Shown here piece by piece: positions 16,405 to 23,293 of a stretch of 32,551 bases of DNA. The DNA is from Planctomycetaceae bacterium UBA4732 (GTDB lineage: Bacteria; Planctomycetota; Planctomycetia; Gemmatales; Gemmataceae), in assembly GCA_002404095.1 (NCBI GenBank), contig DHJA01000144.1, positions 22,289 through 54,839 on the forward strand, read 5' to 3'. The stretch's first letter is position 1. Each line of letters opens with the position of its first letter. Both the position numbers and the translations under genes were made by a program. The notes below the pieces were generated by a model. It saw nothing but the letters and a program-made list of their open reading frames with translations, did no database searches and was not told the origin of the DNA.

Positions 16405-16923
16405 TCACGCGCCCGGCGGTCGGCCGAACAGGTCCTCGAAGCGTTCAATCCGCACAAAATCGCCTGCGGCCGCGGTTTCTCTGGCGCGGCGCTCGATCAA
16501 TTCGCGGTCAATAGGGCGGCTACGGATTTGATCGAGTACGCCAAGGTAGATTGCGAAGGCCGCCTGAATATGGGCTAAACCTTTCTCGACGCGAGTCAGC
16601 GTGGCTAAAGGGGTGGCGTTCGCCTCTTCGGCCGTAGTCTGCGGCGCTAGTTGACGGACTCGGGCGGCGGCCTCAGCCGCTTCACTAACGGATTCGAGGT
16701 AACTGTTGCAACGGCGGAGAAAGTCGCCAGCCTCGACGCCTTGACGCAGCATCGCCTTCGCGACCCGATAGGCCCGGCGGGCCTCGCGGTAGCAAAAGAG
16801 GCAATACCTCACCAGAGCCTCGAAGTCCTCTGGCAGGAGGGCGCCGCCTTCAGGCCGATCCGCGGCGCGGCGGACTGACACGGCGAATGCCTTCATCAAA
16901 TTGGGAAGCGTTTCGGTTGCCAT
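16405..16923 (-). CDS. Hypothetical helical protein, upstream partner of the frameshifted gene
   Basis: This 172-residue, mostly helical, soluble protein is of no family I recognise. It has a Cys-containing helix (YCLFCYREARRAYRVAK) and a C-terminal charged segment ending FEDLFGRPPGA. The ATG at 16923 is preferred over an earlier in-frame codon at 16941. Copy D of the ispF repeat lies about 95 nt upstream with its TACAAT element (17043-17038) pointing at this gene, leaving a leader of about 115 nt. With the gene at 16105-16391 it forms a two-gene unit. Confidence 0.6.
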   Translation of the reverse strand: MATETLPNLMKAFAVSVRRAADRPEGGALLPEDFEALVRYCLFCYREARRAYRVAKAMLRQGVEAGDFLRRCNSYLESVSEAAEAAARVRQLAPQTTAEEANATPLATLTRVEKGLAHIQAAFAIYLGVLDQIRSRPIDRELIERRARETAAAGDFVRIERFEDLFGRPPGA

Positions 16924-17017
16924 GTTCGCTTTCTCGTCCAATCTAAGAACGAGATCATCCTATCGCGGGCCGGCCAATGCAGTCAACGAGCGACGGCCCT
17001 CTTTAGCCGTCTGCTGG

Positions 17018-17201
17018 TGAGCGATTCCGGCGGATGGATTGTAACGACCGACGCTGCCGGCGAAAAGACAGTCTAGCGCTGTCCGTGTCCACCTGACAGC
17101 GAAGAGCCTCTTTCCCTTTCCGATTTTCGTTGACAATCGGCTAGGAGAGATTACCATACCATACAAGTGCGAAACTCTGGCCGGTCGGGGCCGATGTCGT
17201 G
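17018..17201 (-). repeat. ispF 5'-end repeat, copy D (promoter part only)
   Basis: This copy has the promoter core (GGATGGATTGTAACGACCGA, GGCGAAAAG, CAGTCT) and the 100-nt right-hand part of copy B, including TTGACA and TACCAT hexamers. The ispF codons are missing or eroded. Directly right of it is a near-palindrome at 17201-17228 (GCGGCG/CGCCGC). Copies D and R2b fill most of the gene-free stretch 16924-17391. Confidence 0.85.
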
Positions 17202-17238
17202 ATAAGCGGCGGCGTTTCGCCGCCTATCACGGCGGTAC

Positions 17239-17365
17239 AGGGAGCCTGGAATCGACGCGGTTCCTTTGGATTGGAACATTTACGGGAAAGGGCGAGATCC
17301 CGCGTTCCCACGATAGGCGGCAAAATATCGCGGCGTTGGCGGGTGCTTCGCTGTCTAATCATGTT
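17239..17365 (+). repeat. Leader repeat R2, copy b
   Basis: Related to 13386-13512 over about 127 nt; strongest in the first 75 nt. It ends 26 nt before the start of the membrane-protein gene at 17392. The two downstream genes are unrelated, so the repeat is a shared upstream segment. Confidence 0.65.
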
Positions 17366-17391
17366 CGGCTACAGAGAGGAAGGGCAGTCCT

Positions 17392-17958
17392 ATGTCGCTC
17401 AACTCCGCTCAGCTCGCGGACCTACAAGCAGCCGCCGGAGTCATCGACTTCGCGAACATGAACGATGAACAGTTCGCCAGGGTCGTCAAGAAAGCAGTGC
17501 AAGGTAGAATAACCCTGGAACAGTTGAGGTTGCTCGTCCAGGTGGTACCCCAATTTCTCCAGTTACAGGAGCAGATGATCAGCCAGCTGATTGCGGGTGT
17601 GCAAGAGGTTGCCAAAGGGGCGCGGGAATCTCAAAAGGACGCTCTGCAAGCAGTTGGTCGGTCTCTCGAATCGGTTCACCAAGCGCTCCATATGCTCGCA
17701 CAGAATGCCCAGACAGATCACGGGCGTGTCGAAATCGCGAAGCTGGCTTTGGAGGCAGGCAAGCAGGGTATCGAATTGGCGCGGATCATCGAGCAAATGA
17801 ACCAAGCCAACAATAGCTTATGGTGGAAACTTGGCACTGTCTTAGCCGCAGCGATCGTGACAATCGCTGGCGCAGCGGCGGGGACATTGGCTGTGTTCAT
17901 TCAGGTCCAAACAACCACCTCGGATCGAAAAGTGCCTCGAAGATCGCGCGGAGCGTGA
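17392..17958 (+). CDS. Hypothetical coiled-coil protein with one C-terminal membrane segment
   Basis: This is a 188-residue protein. Residues 30-140 are long helices rich in Gln, Ala, Glu and Leu, likely coiled coil. One membrane segment follows at about 146-171 (LWWKLGTVLAAAIVTIAG region), then a short basic tail. That layout suggests a tail-anchored protein with its helices in the cytoplasm. No family is recognised. AGAGGAAGG lies upstream of the ATG at 17392. A TTGACA/TACCAT promoter candidate is in copy D at 17130-17157, with R2b as leader. Confidence 0.6.
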   Translation: MSLNSAQLADLQAAAGVIDFANMNDEQFARVVKKAVQGRITLEQLRLLVQVVPQFLQLQEQMISQLIAGVQEVAKGARESQKDALQAVGRSLESVHQALHMLAQNAQTDHGRVEIAKLALEAGKQGIELARIIEQMNQANNSLWWKLGTVLAAAIVTIAGAAAGTLAVFIQVQTTTSDRKVPRRSRGA

Positions 17959-17998
17959 CACAGGGCAAGTACACGCGCAATCGGAGCCGGCCTGTTTC

Positions 17999-18052
17999 AA
18001 AGGTGTCAGGAACCTTTTCTGTTCCAAAGGTGTCAGGAACCTTTTCTGTTCT
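17999..18052. repeat. Tandem 27-bp repeat (two copies)
   Basis: Units 17999-18025 and 18026-18052 are identical except for the last base (AAAGGTGTCAGGAACCTTTT, then CTGTTC). Each unit contains an inverted pair AAAGGT/ACCTTT around GTCAGGA and could form a small hairpin. Similar short motifs are dispersed in several bacterial genomes; the rest of 17959-18137 shows nothing recognisable. Confidence 0.88.
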
Positions 18053-18137
18053 TAAGCTCGCGTGAGCCGGCACCTCAGCGAGATCAACCGCAAGGAACAT
18101 GAGATCCTTTTACACGATAAAATCATAGAAGTCGGTG

Positions 18138-18617
18138 ATGCCGGAACGAGTTTATATCGAAACCACCGTTGTCAGCTATCTGACGGCACGGCCCAGCCGC
18201 GATTTGGTCATTGCCGCGCATCAGCAGATTACGCACGAATGGTGGGATTCTTGCAGTGGAGATTATAAGCTTTGTGCTTCGGAACTTGTTGTTCGAGAAG
18301 CCGGAGCCGGCGATTCTCAAGCGGCTCTAAAAAGGCTCGATCTATTGAAGTCAACGATCCTGGTACAAACACGGCAAGAGGCATTGGACCTTGCGGAAGA
18401 GCTTGTCAATGCCGGGGCTTTACCGGCCCAAGCGTTTGAAGATGCGTTGCACATTGCCATCGCGGCCGACCAAAAGATTCCTTACTTGTTGACGTGGAAC
18501 CTTCGGCACATGGCCAACGCCACTATGCGTTCGCTGATTGAATCCGTTTGTGCCAACAAGGGTTACAAAGCACCGATCATTTGTACGCCAGAGGAACTCA
18601 AGAAGGTGAAGCCATGA
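18138..18617 (+). CDS. PIN-domain (VapC-like) toxin, third of three
   Basis: This 159-residue PIN protein is related to those at 12709 and 15272. It has RVYIETTVVSYL, SELVVREAGAGD, FEDALHIAIAADQK and YLLTWNLRHMANA, and the family tail APIICTPEELKK is complete. A GTG at 18135 directly precedes the ATG at 18138, so the start could be one codon earlier. The stop TGA overlaps the ATG of the partner gene (ATGA), which indicates translational coupling with the toxin gene first. This is the best preserved of the three pairs. Confidence 0.82.
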   Translation: MPERVYIETTVVSYLTARPSRDLVIAAHQQITHEWWDSCSGDYKLCASELVVREAGAGDSQAALKRLDLLKSTILVQTRQEALDLAEELVNAGALPAQAFEDALHIAIAADQKIPYLLTWNLRHMANATMRSLIESVCANKGYKAPIICTPEELKKVKP

Positions 18618-18901
18618 ACGAAACCGATCCGATTGTTGAGGAAGTTCGCCGCATTCGCGACGCGCACGCCGCCAAGTTCAATTATGACCCAAAGGCGATT
18701 TTTCAGGACATCAAAGAGCAGGAAAAGCGGAGCGGCCGCAAATACGTTTCCTTTGCCGAGGACGACGTTGCGCCACCCCATGCACTGCAGCCAGCCCGAG
18801 CCGCCGATCGCCGCGCGGACTTCGAGAAGTACCTGGCGGCCGTGCCGAACGTCGCGCCGCCGGAAAACGATCGCTTTGAAACGGAAAAGAGAACGTCGTA
18901 A
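18614..18901 (+). CDS. Small putative antitoxin partner of PIN toxin 3
   Basis: This 95-residue protein has the family start TDPIVEEVRRIRDAHAAKFN, the second block DPKAIFQDIKEQEKRSGRKY, and a variable charged tail. AAGGTGA lies just before the ATG at 18614, which overlaps the toxin stop by 4 nt. Compared with it, the partner at 13184 is shorter and that at 15738 has a foreign tail. An attC-like hairpin lies immediately downstream. Confidence 0.72.
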   Translation: MNETDPIVEEVRRIRDAHAAKFNYDPKAIFQDIKEQEKRSGRKYVSFAEDDVAPPHALQPARAADRRADFEKYLAAVPNVAPPENDRFETEKRTS

Positions 18902-18907
18902 ATTGTC

Positions 18908-19010
18908 GAGCCGAATCGGTTGCTACAGCAGGCCCGCCACGCGACAGACGGTGGTGCGTGTCCATAAGCCACCTCCCGCGTGAGCCAGCTGCTGAGCTTG
19001 GTCGTTAGGC
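18908..19010 (-). repeat. Integron attC-like hairpin, left copy
   Basis: Read on the minus strand it begins GCCTAACGACCAAGCTCA (19010-18993), whose first seven bases fit the attC core-site pattern RYYYAAC. It then forms a stem: CAGCAG pairs with CTGCTG (18989-18994 with 18926-18931), a 6-nt mismatch follows, then CACGCG pairs with CGCGTG (18977-18982 with 18938-18943). The far core site is degenerate. An 18-nt identical start is found at 27012-27029. No integrase gene is in the window. Confidence 0.5.
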
Positions 19011-19083
19011 CGGGCGCCGAGTCCGGCCTGGAACCAAGAGGCAAGCGGTTGCACCCCGTCCCGAATTGGAGTACCTTGCAGGT

Positions 19084-19284
19084 ATGAGTACGGTGCATCA
19101 AATTGAAGAGGCTGTCCGGCAATTTTCCCCTCCAGAGAGGGCGGCGTTCCGGGCCTGGTTCACGGCGTTTGACGCCGAGGAATGGGACCGCCAATTCGAG
19201 GCCGACGTCGCGGCCGGCCGGTTGGACTGGTTGGTCGAGGAGGCGCGCCAAGACCTTCGCGCGGGGCGTTGCACCGACCGATGA
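19084..19284 (+). CDS. Small antitoxin of a RelE/ParE-type pair
   Basis: This 66-residue acidic protein (STVHQIEEAVRQFSPPER, AEEWDRQFEADVAAGRLDWL, ending EEARQDLRAGRC) resembles antitoxins that precede RelE-type toxins in many bacteria. Its stop overlaps the ATG of the next gene as ATGA, the normal antitoxin-toxin coupling. That toxin gene is cut short by an IS630 remnant, so this is an orphan antitoxin. Confidence 0.7.
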   Translation: MSTVHQIEEAVRQFSPPERAAFRAWFTAFDAEEWDRQFEADVAAGRLDWLVEEARQDLRAGRCTDR

Positions 19285-19364
19285 ATCACCGGGCTAGTCC
19301 GCGCTTTTGGTCGTGCTACCGCCGCCTGCCCGAACAGGTTCGGCGGTTGGCCGACCGCGACTAG
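19281..19364 (+). pseudogene. RelE-type toxin, truncated by IS630 insertion
   Basis: Only 27 residues remain (starts MNHRASPRFWSCYRRLPEQV), which looks like the N terminus of a small RelE/HigB-type toxin. The TAG stop (19362-19364) is made by the IS end: the insertion is at a TA dinucleotide (19362-19363), the target used by IS630. The rest of the toxin is not seen further right. Confidence 0.65.
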
Positions 19365-20040
19365 TGCTTTGCCACAGCTAAAATGTCGGATTGGCAAATT
19401 CGGGTGAATCGGCGATACTGCATGGCACAAGGAGGTGTGCCATGCGGAAGTTGTACATCGTGCGACTGACGGATCAAGAGCGAGAGGAACTTCAAAGCGT
19501 TATCAAGAAGCTCAAAGGAACGGGCCAAAAGGTTCGGCGTGCTCAGATTCTTCTGAAGGCCGACGCCGACGGACCGAATGGGACCGACCAGCGTATCGCC
19601 GAGGCGTTTTCGTGTCGGACGAGAACCGTGGAAAGGCTTCGACAACGGTTGGTCGAGCGTGGATTCGAAGAGACGCTCCACCGGACCGAACGGGCGCGGC
19701 CGCCGGTGGAGAAACTATTGACGGGCGACCAAGAGGCCCGCATCATCGCGACACGACTCGGACCACCGCCCAAAGGCTACGCCAATGGGACGCTGCGGTT
19801 GCTGGCGCGCCAGGTCGTGGAGTTGCAAATCGCGGACTCGGTGAGTCACGAAACGGTGCGGCGCACGCTAAAAAAAACGGCATGACGAATCGGAAAATCG
19901 AGTACGGGGTGATCCCACCGGAAGCCGACGGCGAGTTTGTCGCCCACAGGGAAGAAGTGCTGGAAGTTTACGAAAAGCCGTACGATCCCGCCGTTCCCGT
20001 CATCGGCATGGACGAGCAGCCGGTGCAGTTACTGAAGGAC
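19362..20040 (+). mobile_element. IS630-family element, left end and partial transposase
   Basis: The left end starts at TAGTGCTTTGCCACAGC, inserted at TA. It carries the first reading frame and part of the second of a two-frame transposase. The right end is missing: after about 20040 the sequence passes directly into a serine-recombinase fragment. Confidence 0.7.
19442..19885 (+). CDS. IS630-family transposase, first reading frame
   Basis: This 147-residue N-terminal part (MRKLYIVRLTDQEREELQSV) has helix-turn-helix DNA-binding regions (RIAEAFSCRTRTVERLRQRL). It ends just after a run of eight A (19870-19877), the slippery site at which IS630 elements shift by -1 into the second frame. The start at 19442 follows an AAGGAGG site. 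Family members as I recall them have Trp where this copy has Gly in GPNGTDQ and YANGTLRL, so the protein is probably inactive. Confidence 0.78.
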   Translation: MRKLYIVRLTDQEREELQSVIKKLKGTGQKVRRAQILLKADADGPNGTDQRIAEAFSCRTRTVERLRQRLVERGFEETLHRTERARPPVEKLLTGDQEARIIATRLGPPPKGYANGTLRLLARQVVELQIADSVSHETVRRTLKKTA

Positions 20041-20121
20041 GCGCGAGCGTCCATTACGGGAGGACGGAGCGTTTTGACGGCAAGGAAGTCGCCTACCGCA
20101 CTAGCAAGGACACCCAGGTGA
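19882..20121 (+). pseudogene. IS630-family transposase, second reading frame, truncated
   Basis: It continues in the shifted frame as MTNRKIEYGVIPPEADGEF to the first catalytic aspartate in MDEQPVQLLKDAR, then breaks off near 20040. The remaining 27 codons to the stop are out-of-frame recombinase sequence. The rest of the DDE domain is lost. The family usually has CMDEQPVQL; here the Cys is Gly. Confidence 0.72.
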
Positions 20122-21617
20122 TGCGGATTGTTCCGACGCGGGACAAAGCCAAGCTCGCCGCCGTTAAGGGATTGTTCGACCGCTACGCTACGGAAGCGGT
20201 GACGTTCTTTGGCCTAGCTAAGTGGTTGAACGAACTGGGAATCCGCAACAGCTTCGGCCAACTGTTCCAATCCCGCGACATCGCCAAGATGCTGACGGAC
20301 GAAGCCTACCTGGGGTATCCCACATTCTCCAAGCGACGGTCGGGCCGATTCCACCGACATACCGCCAACGGGATTGCGCCAGTGGAACGGGAGTTGAGGG
20401 ACAAGAACACGACCACCGACCCGGCCGACGTGATTCGCACCGCCACCCGGCTGTTCGAGCCGTTGGTTGATAGCGAAACATGGGAAGGCGTGCAGCATAA
20501 GCTCCGCCACCGGCCCAAAAAGATCATCAAGGGCAAGACTGGTATCTTGGAAGTCATGGTCAACGGCCTGAAGAACCCCAGCCTCTTCTTGGCAGGCGTG
20601 GCGGTCTGTGTTGGCTGCGGGGCGACGATGGTAGCCCGATCCGACCGTATGGAATACTACTGCGGAACGTGGGACAAGCACCGCACACGCGGCACGCTCG
20701 CCGAATGCCCATGCGAACGGAACGGCGTGAGGCAGGCCGTCCTGGAGAAGTACATCGGAAAGTATTTGGACGAGACGGGGCGGCGCCTGGAACTGCTCAC
20801 TCGGAGGCCGGACGGCAGCCACCTCACCGACCGCCTTGAGGGTCAGGAAGCCGAAGCGTGGGAAGCCTATGCCGCCGGCGTCACCCAACTGATCGGGTAT
20901 TTAGCAACGCACCACCCGGACGAGTACAACACGATACGCCGTGAGGACGCTGCCCGTCGTGCGGAAGATGAGGAGGAAGTGAGGGCCGGCGCAGGCTCCA
21001 AAGGCGCTAAACCAGGATCACTGGCGGCGCGCTATGGCAAGACGCTTGATGAGGCCGTGGACAAGGCTCTCAAGGGCGACGGGCCCAAGGAACCGCCCGA
21101 CCCTTTCCTCCAGGATTGTCTCGCGGCCTATCGGCGGCTATTCGACCCGTCCGCCGTGGCTGGGGAATTATCGCGGCTGGACACGGAACACACGGCTCTA
21201 GTGGACCAGTGGAGCCAGCTGCCAACGCCGGGGGCCAAGCAAAAGGCAAAGAGGAAGTTTGAAGAGTTGGAGGCCCACATGGTGGAATTGCGGCGCCAGC
21301 CGGAGGACGCGGCTGAAGTCGTTACCGCACACTGGCGGGAAATGAACTCCCTATCACTCGCCATCACCAACGCCGTCGTCGCCCTTAAAAGCGAGGCCGG
21401 GGCGGAGGCCATGCGTCGTCGGGCTGAGGCGTTGCGGGGATTGATCTGTAAGATCGAATGCCAGTTCGCTCCCACCGGCAAGAGCGGCGGCGGTCGTGGG
21501 AACGCCCGGTCAAAATTGATCTCCGTAACCTTCCATCCTGTGGCGGGAACTGGTACAATAATGGTAGTCGATGGTTCGGAATCGAACGGGCGGGAACGAT
21601 CTTACGGGAAGCCGTAA
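20055..21617 (+). pseudogene. Large serine recombinase, C-terminal fragment
   Basis: About 520 residues are in frame from near 20055 (YGRTERFDGKEVAYRTSKD), before the first ATG at 20121. Visible are the Recombinase domain (AVKGLFDRYATEAVTFFGLAKW, RDIAKMLTDEAYLG), the zinc ribbon (CVGCGATM, YYCGTWDK, AECPCERNGVR) and a long coiled-coil region (about residues 330-420). The N-terminal resolvase domain with the catalytic serine is absent, so it cannot catalyse recombination. Its left junction is the IS630 remnant. Its 3' end overlaps the broken amidohydrolase end by 16 nt. Confidence 0.85.
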
Positions 21618-22588
21618 TCGCCGCCCATGCCCAAACGGCCGCCCGCTTTCAGGATGCGGCGAGCGCTCTCGGCCCCGCCTTCCAGCGTCTCCTTGTGGCC
21701 GTCGATGACGCGCTGCGACATGCCGAGCTCCGGATCGCGCTCGATGCTGGCGTACTCGAACTGCAACGCCGGCACCACCGGAATGTCGCGCTCCAACAGC
21801 AGGTCCAGCCCTTCGTTGTCGATGAACGTGGCGTGTTCCACGGCGTCATAACCAGCACGGAGGGCGTTGATAATCCCGGCAGTGGCCTGTGATTTTGAGA
21901 AGGTGGTTGTGGGCTTCTTCGACGCAGGCGTATATCTCCTCGAAGGTCATGGATAGAGAATGGTGGTCATTCACGTCCGGCGAAGCGGCGTCGCCGGTGG
22001 GATACGTTTTCACCCACTCGACGCCGTCCTTGACGAGTTTACGGACGGCCGCGCGCGCCTCGGATGGGCCGTTCACAAGCAAAATCAGACCTTCCATGCC
22101 GATCTTGCGAAAGTCGGGGTTCCAGTCCATCAGACCGCCTACGCCGCAGATTTCACGGCCGCTGGCCGCCAGGCGCGGCCCCGGGGCGTCAGGTCATTCT
22201 CGATCGCTTTCTTCAACCAGAAGTCGATGTTGAACAGGCTGCCGCCGCTGCGGGCGGCGGTGTAGCCGCACTCCAGAGCGCGGCGTGCGTTGACCGCCGC
22301 CAGGAGGGTGACGTACTCCACCGGATACTTCAAATCAAGGTCTTCCAGCGCGGCCACGGCGAAATAAGTCGGATGGAAATGCGCCTCGACCAGCCCCGGA
22401 AGTATGGTCCCACCGCGAGCATCAATGTGACTCGCTTCCGGCGGCGCGGGCGGTGCGCCAGCGACAGGGCCGGCGTAAGCAATCCGCCCATCTCGAATGA
22501 CCACGGCGGCATCCGGGACGGGTACGGCGCCCGTGCCGTCGATCAAGCGCCCGTTGGCGATGACCGTAACGCCCGTCGCGGTTTTCAT
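21602..22588 (-). pseudogene. Amidohydrolase, two frameshifts and truncated C terminus
   Basis: It begins at 22588 with VTVIANGRLIDGTGAVPVPD and the metal motif VEAHFHP, typical of imidazolonepropionase/prolidase-like amidohydrolases. The frame is lost near 22176-22187 (C/G run) and resumes as LAASGREICGVGGLMDWNPD. It is lost again near 21872-21882, after VEEAHNHLLKITGHCR, and resumes as INALRAGYDAVEHATFIDNE. It ends at GMGGDYGFP, where about the last third of the enzyme, with the late metal ligand, should follow. The gene is therefore dead and cut by the recombinase fragment. Confidence 0.85.
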
Positions 22589-22602
22589 GGTATCTCTCTC
22601 GT

Positions 22603-22650
22603 TTTCGCGGCGCGCCCTATTGGCATGGATGCCATGAAACGGGTTAAGCT
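22603..22650. repeat. 48-bp direct repeat, left copy
   Basis: It matches 23160-23207 at about 43 of 48 positions, in the same orientation (shared GCGCCCTATTG, CATGGA, GCCATGAAACGGGTT). It overlaps the last codons of the gene at 22644 and lies just upstream of the amidohydrolase pseudogene. Confidence 0.85.
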
Positions 22651-23108
22651 ACTTCCGCTCCCCGACGCGCCATTAGTTCCGTAAGCTGCCAGTTCACCGC
22701 CGCCAACAATTCCTCGTCCTCCATGTCCCAGACCGCACTCGGCTTGATGCCCCGAGCCACTACCGCCAGGTTCGCGATCAATTGCCCGAACCGCATCTCT
22801 GGACACGTCCGGCCTAACTCGCCGAGTCGAGCCAGCAATTCCGCTCGGACGGGGTCATTCATGGCAGCTTCTCCTTTACGGTCGCCGGCCTCATACTCCT
22901 CGGCTCTCGTTTTCTCCTTCTCCAACGCTTGCAGGAGGGCCGCAGCCGCGGAGAATGCGCGATCCGGCGACCAGAGGGGATAGGACTGCCCCGGTTCAAT
23001 CAAACCGCCCTCATCCCGCTCGAGTTCCCGGGCAAGGAATTGGATCAAGTGAATCTTATCGAGCCGGGATAGTGCCTGTACGTCCGGCAACACTTCGGTT
23101 AAGGACAT
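22644..23108 (-). CDS. Hypothetical two-part small protein, possible fused gene pair
   Basis: This is a 154-residue protein with two parts. Residues 1-82 (LPDVQALSRLDKIHLIQFLA, EPGQSYPLWSPDRAFSAAAA) resemble small planctomycete/cyanobacterial proteins I have seen as single genes. Residues 83-154 (MNDPVRAELLARLGELGR, then MRFGQLIANLAVVARG, WDMEDEELLAA) resemble a second small family. An AAAGGAGAA ribosome site precedes the internal ATG at 22862, so the second part may also be made separately. Neither part has a known function. The gene is framed by 48-bp direct repeats. Confidence 0.7.
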   Translation of the reverse strand: MSLTEVLPDVQALSRLDKIHLIQFLARELERDEGGLIEPGQSYPLWSPDRAFSAAAALLQALEKEKTRAEEYEAGDRKGEAAMNDPVRAELLARLGELGRTCPEMRFGQLIANLAVVARGIKPSAVWDMEDEELLAAVNWQLTELMARRGAEVA

Positions 23109-23159
23109 GGCTGCCTCCCTCTTTTAATCGTACAGCTGAGGAAGAAGAAATCCTTCAGA

Positions 23160-23207
23160 TTTCGCGGTGCGCCCTATTGACATGGAGGCCATGAAACGGG
23201 TTCGGCT
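23160..23207. repeat. 48-bp direct repeat, right copy
   Basis: Partner of 22603-22650. It lies upstream of the gene at 22644-23108, as the left copy lies upstream of the amidohydrolase, so it may be a duplicated promoter region. Confidence 0.85.
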
Positions 23208-23220
23208 CGAATCGCTTGGA

Positions 23221-23246
23221 TGTCCCCTTTTCCGCCTGTCCCCTTT
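23221..23246. repeat. Two direct TGTCCCCTTT motifs
   Basis: TGTCCCCTTT occurs at 23221-23230 and 23237-23246. This short motif and its complement AAAGGGGACA are dispersed in several genomes, to my memory near REP-type transposases. None is present here. Confidence 0.7.
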
Positions 23247-23293
23247 GTTCTCTTCAGGTGGCGTCTTAATCGGCTCCGGGACTGCTTAAGCAC

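Noticed and set aside
17999..18052. CRISPR array
   Set aside because: Only two directly adjacent units without spacers; no cas gene is present.
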